A DNA stretch of 10,126 nucleotides, taken from positions 1-10,126 of the forward strand of contig CAJMOS010000109.1 of the NCBI GenBank assembly GCA_905215015.1, read 5' to 3'. The position numbers were made by a program, and so were the translations under genes. This stretch comes from an uncultured bacterium. Its GTDB lineage: Bacteria > Spirochaetota > Spirochaetia > Sphaerochaetales > Sphaerochaetaceae. The notes under the pieces are model-generated. The model was not told where the DNA came from. It did no database searches and saw only the letters and a list, made by a program, of their open reading frames with translations. Below, one piece after another: positions 6,216-10,126 of the stretch. Each line of letters opens with the position of its first letter. Positions within the stretch are counted from its first letter, which is position 1.

Positions 6216-6229
6216 CGCGCGTACGTGCG
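6216..6229. repeat. Short GC-rich palindrome between the DeoR gene and the hydrolase gene
   Basis: CGCGC (6216-6220) and GTGCG (6225-6229) are symmetric about GTAC, with one G-T mismatch. It is the only marked structure in the first part of this 152-base gap. There is no T-run, so it is a weak terminator candidate for the DeoR gene. It could be a binding site or chance in GC-rich sequence. Confidence 0.25.
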
Positions 6230-6255
6230 CAATCACAAAACCTATTCCATTTTAT

Positions 6256-6271
6256 TTGTGCTTGAACACAA
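6256..6271. promoter_or_regulatory. Operator-like inverted repeat before the hydrolase-cdaR-gntP operon
   Basis: TTGTG (6256-6260) and CACAA (6267-6271) are perfect mirror arms around the six bases CTTGAA. The site lies in the AT-rich leader region 57-72 bases before the hydrolase ATG and directly abuts the proposed -35. DeoR (encoded just upstream) and CdaR (encoded in the operon) are both plausible readers. The arm spacing is two bases shorter than a classic CRP site. Confidence 0.4.
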
Positions 6272-6299
6272 TTGTTTTTCCTGTTTTCTCCGTTAGACT
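6272..6299 (+). promoter_or_regulatory. Weak candidate promoter of the hydrolase-cdaR-gntP operon
   Basis: TTGTTT (6272-6277) and TAGACT (6294-6299) are 16 bases apart, with three and four consensus matches. The predicted start is near 6306, about 22 bases before ATG 6328, with AGAGAAGG (6313-6320) as ribosome site. The -35 is poor, which would fit a promoter needing an activator such as CdaR bound at the neighbouring inverted repeat. Confidence 0.3.
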
Positions 6300-6327
6300 T
6301 AGAGACAAGCACAGAGAAGGTTCGCAG

Positions 6328-7152
6328 ATGGTTACATGTACATGGCTCGTTGAGAACGGTCAGTCGGAATTGCGTTCCACGCATATCGTGCATGGCTTAT
6401 CCTGTTTCATCCAGAGCGAGGAAGGGGCCTTGCTCTTCGACTGCGGCCCTGACGCGACGCTTCTGTACAATGCGCCGCTGATGGGGATCGACCTCCATGC
6501 GGTCAGGACCGTCGTGCTCAGCCACAGCCACTATGACCATGCCGGCGGCTTCCCTTTCCTTGCCGGAAAGGTGCCAGTCAAACGACTCTATACAGGGCCT
6601 CATTTCTTTGAACCCAAATACGCGAAAAACGGCGAGGTGCTCACCTATCTTGGCTGTGGTTTCGATACAGCCTTCCTCCAAAAGAAAGGCATCCTTGCAG
6701 AGGAGGTTCCACTTCGTGTGGAAATTGCCAAAGGTCTCTGGGTAGTCGGCGGCTTCCAGTCGTCCCACCCCTACGAGCAGATTCCCTCCCGCTTTGTCAA
6801 ACGAACGGAAAAAGGAATTGTTCCCGACCGGTTCGAGGACGAGGTGTGTCTGGTCGTCGACCACGAAGACTCGCTCAGCATGCTGGTAGGTTGCTCCCAT
6901 GTCGGTGTTGCGAGCATGGTAGCCCGAGTCGAGCAGCTTTTCGGCAACCCGGTGGCCAAGCTGTATGGCGGCTTCCACCTCGGCTCCTCTGACGACAAGA
7001 CGATTGCCTCCACCCTGGCCGAACTAGCCTCCTGCCACGTGAAAACACTTGGCATGTGCCATTGTTCAGGCTCTCATGCCGTCGACATGGCCTGTAGCGG
7101 GCACCAATTTGCCATCAGCGCCATCCACACAGGAGACATGGTGGTTTTATGA
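6328..7152 (+). CDS. MBL-fold metal-dependent hydrolase (COG1237-like)
   Basis: This is a metallo-beta-lactamase-fold enzyme of 274 residues. Seen: HGLSCFI (22-28) and LLFDCGPDATLLYNAPLMGID (35-55), the zinc motif SHSHYDHAGG with HxHxDH at 66-71, then GCSHVGVASM with the next metal His, GGFHLG, and a C-terminal MCHCSG. This series matches the COG1237 branch, which includes archaeal proteins annotated as dihydropterin-ribofuranosylaminobenzene-phosphate synthase-like. The substrate of bacterial members is generally unknown. The start at 6328 is chosen because MVTCTWLVENGQ fits the family beginning and has AGAGAAGG seven bases upstream. The frame is open to an ATG at 6256 that would overlap the promoter region. 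It is cytoplasmic, without a signal peptide. Its stop overlaps the cdaR start by ATGA, so the two are probably translationally coupled. A role on a sugar-acid derivative, for example a lactone or ester, is inference from context. Confidence 0.88.
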   Translation: MVTCTWLVENGQSELRSTHIVHGLSCFIQSEEGALLFDCGPDATLLYNAPLMGIDLHAVRTVVLSHSHYDHAGGFPFLAGKVPVKRLYTGPHFFEPKYAKNGEVLTYLGCGFDTAFLQKKGILAEEVPLRVEIAKGLWVVGGFQSSHPYEQIPSRFVKRTEKGIVPDRFEDEVCLVVDHEDSLSMLVGCSHVGVASMVARVEQLFGNPVAKLYGGFHLGSSDDKTIASTLAELASCHVKTLGMCHCSGSHAVDMACSGHQFAISAIHTGDMVVL

Positions 7153-8246
7153 GCAGCGAACTCTCCCGCATCGCCCAAGATATCGTGGATGCCACCAGCA
7201 TCTTCGTCCGCACACGCACAATCAACATCATGGATACCGATGGCATCATCATAGCCTCTTCCGACCACAACAGGATCGGAACTTGGCATGCGGGAGCCGC
7301 CGAAGCCATCAAAACAGGCAAGACCGTCGAGATCAAGCCGGAAGAAGTCTTCCGCTACGCAGGAGCAAAACAGGGAATCAACACACCAGTCGTCCAAGAC
7401 GGGACCATCGTCGGAGTGGTCGGCATCTATGGCGTCCCGGACGAGGTACGGGATACCGCAGCCCTGCTCTCCGTCTGCGTCGGACTCTATCTGAAACAGG
7501 CGGACCGGACCGAGCAGAAAGGCAGACGAAGGGAAAATCGGAGAAACCTGTACGAATTGCTCCTTTCCGGCGGCGAGGCCTCCCGCATCAATCAGCTCTG
7601 GTCGATGCTGGGAAAGGAGCTCCACTTTCCCTACACGCCCGTCTTGATCGTCATGAAAGACCTCTCCGACCGGGATGCCGACAGTTTCAGCCACCGCCTC
7701 ATCGACCATCACCTGATGGACTCCAGGCTCGACCTTGTCATCGAATGCCTCGACGGCTACCTGCTCCTGCAGCAGAAAGCCTCTCCCTTGTCCATCCAGC
7801 AGGTCGTCAACCTGCAAGGAGTATCCAAGGTCATCAAAGGCAGGCCGGTGGAATCGCACGATATGGCGGAGACCGCTGTCAGGGAAATCCAGATGCTCGC
7901 CTCGGCAAGCCCCAACCGGAGCGCCGACATGGAAAACCCTGACGACCTCTACCTGCTCAACTTCCTCCCTGGCGGGGCGCCCATTGTCGCTCAGGCAGCC
8001 AAACGGTATGCCGCGCGACTGGAGACGATGCAGGGAGCATGGGTCCCGGAGACGGTGCAAGCCTACCTGCAATGCGACGGCAACCAGCAGGAACTGACGA
8101 ACCACCTAGGAATCCATAAGAACACCAGCCTGTACCGGATGCACCGGATCTGGAAGGAACTGGGATTGGAAGACGCGCGGACGGAAAGCCGGATGTTCTT
8201 CCTCCGCTACGCCTGGCATCTGCGCAACGTTCATGCCTCGGCATGA
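7149..8246 (+). CDS. cdaR: CdaR-type sugar-diacid regulator
   Basis: The product is a 365-residue transcription regulator resembling E. coli CdaR (SdaR), which activates glucarate/galactarate/glycerate genes when it senses a diacid-type ligand. Seen: N-terminal diacid-recognition domain (about 1-125: LSRIAQDIVDATSIF, INIMDTDGIIIASSD, RIGTWHAGA, KQGINTPVVQDGTIVGVVGIYG), a middle GGDEF-like linker region, and a C-terminal PucR-type helix-turn-helix (about 312-345: QQELTNHLGIHKNTSLYRMHRIW). The start codon overlaps the hydrolase stop (ATGA, 7149-7152). AGGAGA lies 12 bases upstream, rather far, so coupling to the upstream gene is likely. Next to a GntP permease it most likely controls uptake of a sugar acid. 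Glycerate, gluconate and aldarates cannot be told apart here. Family call firm, gene symbol by family resemblance. Confidence 0.9.
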   Translation: MSSELSRIAQDIVDATSIFVRTRTINIMDTDGIIIASSDHNRIGTWHAGAAEAIKTGKTVEIKPEEVFRYAGAKQGINTPVVQDGTIVGVVGIYGVPDEVRDTAALLSVCVGLYLKQADRTEQKGRRRENRRNLYELLLSGGEASRINQLWSMLGKELHFPYTPVLIVMKDLSDRDADSFSHRLIDHHLMDSRLDLVIECLDGYLLLQQKASPLSIQQVVNLQGVSKVIKGRPVESHDMAETAVREIQMLASASPNRSADMENPDDLYLLNFLPGGAPIVAQAAKRYAARLETMQGAWVPETVQAYLQCDGNQQELTNHLGIHKNTSLYRMHRIWKELGLEDARTESRMFFLRYAWHLRNVHASA

Positions 8247-8295
8247 ATAGAGATAGAGAAAGAAGAGACATTTCAGAGCAAAAGGAGGTTCTTGT

Positions 8296-9630
8296 ATGTC
8301 TGGCTTGTACATGTTTACCGTCATCATCCTGGCGGTCGTGCTGATGATTGTCGCCATCAGCAAATGGAAGATCAACCCGTTCATCACGATGATCGTCATC
8401 GCGGTCCTGGTCGGCCTTGCCTGCGGAATGGACACGGAGACCGTCATCAACAAGGTGAAGGGCGGGTTTGGAAGCATTCTCGCCTCCATCGGCATCGTCA
8501 TCCTCTGCGGCACCATCATCGGCACCATCCTGGAGAAGACCGGGGCGGCGCTGACCATGGCCAACACGATCCTCAAGGCGGTCGGCAAGAAGCGTGCCGT
8601 CCTGACCATGGCGATTACCGGCTACATCACCGGCATCCCCGTCTTCTGCGACAGCGGTTTTGTCATCCTTTCCCCCATCAGCCGCTCGCTGGCAGCCCAA
8701 AGCGGAACCTCGCTCGCCGTCATGGCGACCGCGCTTTCCGCCGGTCTGTATGCGACCCACTGTCTTGTCCCGCCCACTCCCGGCCCGATCGCCATGGCAG
8801 GAACCTTGGGCGCAGACCTCGGCCTGACTATCGGCATCGGACTCATCATCTCCATCCCCGCCACCCTGGCCGGCCTGTGGTACGCCAAGCACGTTTCCAG
8901 CAAGATCGACATCCCTGCCAACCCTGAATACACCGTGGAGGAATTGACGGAAAAATACGGGAAACTCCCGGGCGCCCTGCACTCGTTCAGCCCGATCCTG
9001 CTTCCCATCATCCTGATCGCATTGAAGTCGGTCAGCGACTTCCCTTCCCACCCGCTCGGAGACGGCGGCCTGCATGCGTTCTGCTCGTTCATCGGAAACC
9101 CCGTCATCGCGCTGATGCTGGGCGTCGCCCTGGCCGTCACGCTGGTGCCGGCCACCAGCAAGGGACAGGTTCCTGACTGGGTGAGCGAAGGCATCCTGAA
9201 CTCCGCCTCGATTCTCGCCATCACCGGTGCCGGCGGATCCTTCGGAGAAATCCTGAAGTCGCTGCCAATCGCCGACGTGCTCCAGAACTCGCTTCTCTCG
9301 CTGAACATCGGCGTCCTGATCCCCTTCATCATCGCCGCGTTGCTGAAGACCGCCATGGGTGCCTCCACGGTCGCCATGATCGTGACCAGCGCCATGGTCG
9401 CCCCGATGCTGGAAGTGATGGGCATGACCAGCCCGATTGCCAGAGTGCTTGTCATCATGGCCATCGGCGCCGGCTCCATGACCGTCAGCCACGCCAACGA
9501 CTCGTACTTCTGGGTCGTCTCCCAGTTCTCCGACATGAAGACCGAGCAGGCATACAAGTGCCAGACCGGAGTGATGGGAATCGTCACCATCCTCGTCGTG
9601 TTCATCCTCTCCCTCTTCGTCAGAGGATAA
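8296..9630 (+). CDS. GntP-family gluconate/glycerate-type permease
   Basis: GntP-family carriers import gluconate, glycerate or related hydroxy acids with protons or sodium across the inner membrane. The product has 444 residues, the family norm, and is almost entirely hydrophobic, with roughly 12-14 membrane segments from residue 5 to the end. Family signatures seen: KINPFITMIVIAVLVGLACGM (25-45, as part of the first hairpin), SIGIVILCGTIIGTILEKTGAA (64-85), GYITGIPVFCDSGFVIL (109-125), YATHCLVPPTPGP, ITGAGGSFGEIL, and SHANDSYFWVVSQFSDM near the C-terminus. The start has an excellent ribosome site, AAAGGAGG (8281-8288), seven bases before the ATG. It follows cdaR by 49 bases with no terminator or obvious promoter between, so it is probably the last gene of the operon. 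No kinase or dehydrogenase accompanies it here, so the substrate remains open. Confidence 0.93.
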   Translation: MSGLYMFTVIILAVVLMIVAISKWKINPFITMIVIAVLVGLACGMDTETVINKVKGGFGSILASIGIVILCGTIIGTILEKTGAALTMANTILKAVGKKRAVLTMAITGYITGIPVFCDSGFVILSPISRSLAAQSGTSLAVMATALSAGLYATHCLVPPTPGPIAMAGTLGADLGLTIGIGLIISIPATLAGLWYAKHVSSKIDIPANPEYTVEELTEKYGKLPGALHSFSPILLPIILIALKSVSDFPSHPLGDGGLHAFCSFIGNPVIALMLGVALAVTLVPATSKGQVPDWVSEGILNSASILAITGAGGSFGEILKSLPIADVLQNSLLSLNIGVLIPFIIAALLKTAMGASTVAMIVTSAMVAPMLEVMGMTSPIARVLVIMAIGAGSMTVSHANDSYFWVVSQFSDMKTEQAYKCQTGVMGIVTILVVFILSLFVRG

Positions 9631-9641
9631 CAGTCCCAATC

Positions 9642-9669
9642 GCGCGCTCCGCCTTGTGGCGGGGCGCGC
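9642..9669. terminator. Strong hairpin between convergent gntP-family and MATE genes
   Basis: GCGCGCTCCGCC (9642-9653) pairs over twelve positions (one G-T) with GGCGGGGCGCGC (9658-9669) around the loop TTGT. It sits between the permease stop (9630) and the stop of the opposite-strand gene (9676), where a shared bidirectional terminator is expected. Neither side carries a long T-run, so the hairpin's high GC content would have to do most of the work. Confidence 0.7.
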
Positions 9670-9675
9670 CTTGCA

Positions 9676-10126
9676 TTACGAAATCTGCTTGAGGATTTTC
9701 GGGAAGCGATAGGCGAAAATCAGCGAGCAGAGGATGGCGCAGGTCCCATCAGCAATCGCCTCGCCAAGGAACACCCCTTTCAGCCCCCACACCCGGGAAA
9801 GCAAGATTACCAGGGGAATCAGCAGAATCACCTTTCGCAGCAAGGCGATAAAGAGGGAAATGCCTGCCTGTCCAAGCGCCACGAATGTCTGCTGGCAGGC
9901 TCTCTGCAAACCGAAAATCAGGAAGCCGGAAAGGAAGAGCGGCATCCACTTCCCCACGGTGGCGACCAGCTCGGAATCGCTGGTGAAAATCCGGGCGACG
10001 GCTTTCGGCGCAAGCATCATTACTCCAGTCAGGATAAAGGTGAAAGCGCACATGACGCAAAGCACCAACCAAAAGGCCTCTCGGACCCTGCCGGCATTCT
10101 TGTGCCCGTAGTTGTAGCTGATCACC
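9676..10126 (-). CDS. MATE-family multidrug/toxin efflux protein, C-terminal third (5' end outside window)
   Basis: MATE transporters export cationic drugs or metabolites using a proton or sodium gradient across the inner membrane. Only about 150 C-terminal residues are present, from the typical loop ISYNYGHKNAGRVREAFW, through hydrophobic segments (LVLCVMCAFTFILTGVMMLA; WMPLFLSGFLIFGLQRACQQ; ISLFIALLRKVILLIPLVIL; GVFLGEAIADGTCAILCSL), to a basic tail ending KILKQIS. The order YNYG, a central hydrophobic pair, GLQRACQQTFVALGQAG and LxGVFLGEAIAD is characteristic of the second MATE half. The GTG at the window edge lies inside the conserved segment and is not the start. The gene converges on the permease and shares the hairpin at 9642-9669. 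The substrate cannot be read from this fragment. Confidence 0.88.
   Translation of the reverse strand, partial: VISYNYGHKNAGRVREAFWLVLCVMCAFTFILTGVMMLAPKAVARIFTSDSELVATVGKWMPLFLSGFLIFGLQRACQQTFVALGQAGISLFIALLRKVILLIPLVILLSRVWGLKGVFLGEAIADGTCAILCSLIFAYRFPKILKQIS

Noticed and set aside
6254..6273. CRP-type binding site
   Set aside because: The TGTG and CACA arms are six bases apart, not the eight between these tetramers in a CRP site, and the flanking A and T of the consensus are absent.
7957..9639. Very long open frame on the - strand (560 codons) opposite cdaR and the permease
   Set aside because: Its translation is low-complexity, rich in Asp, Gly, His and Arg, with no family character. 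The + strand holds well-recognised proteins. It is a by-product of GC-rich codon usage.

Overview
The window reads as a piece of a bacterial chromosome, mostly with GC-rich protein genes. The AspRS is bacterial type, with a large insertion domain and a motif around 'HHMFSMPQ' that I associate with spirochaetes. The mix of carB-aspS, a DUF4143 ATPase pair, and a DeoR / CdaR / GntP sugar-acid set would fit Sphaerochaetaceae or Treponema-like host-associated or anaerobic spirochaetes. That placement is an impression from protein resemblance, not a tested result.

Layout. (1) 1-3290 is housekeeping: the 3' half of carB (pyrimidine/arginine synthesis), a terminator-like hairpin, a promoter, aspS, and a second hairpin. 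(2) 3290-5270 is an accessory patch: about 160 bases without a recognisable gene, a broken DUF4143-type ATPase gene (frameshifted and cut short), then an intact DUF4143 ATPase bracketed by two near-identical copies of a palindromic repeat. Both ATPase genes have a palindrome built into their promoter and a predicted leader of only about a dozen bases. (3) 5358-6175 is a DeoR-family regulator whose predicted promoter puts the first transcribed base on the A of its start codon, so its mRNA may be leaderless. (4) 6256-9670 is a three-gene unit on the + strand: an MBL-fold metal-dependent hydrolase, a CdaR-type sugar-diacid sensor/regulator overlapping it by ATGA, and a GntP-family permease, closed by a strong hairpin. 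(5) 9676-10126 is the 3' end of a MATE-family transporter on the - strand, converging on the permease.

How they work together. CarB and AspRS are core metabolism and translation, and their adjacency need not be functional. The CdaR-GntP pair points to regulated uptake of a sugar acid such as glycerate, gluconate or an aldarate. The kinase or dehydrogenase often found with such pairs is absent here, and an MBL hydrolase takes the first position in the operon instead. The DeoR regulator lies immediately upstream on the same strand and may act on this operon, but no target is proven. The DUF4143 pair looks like a mobile or fast-turnover element, with the promoter palindromes as likely self-regulatory sites. 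No rRNA, tRNA or CRISPR array was seen.
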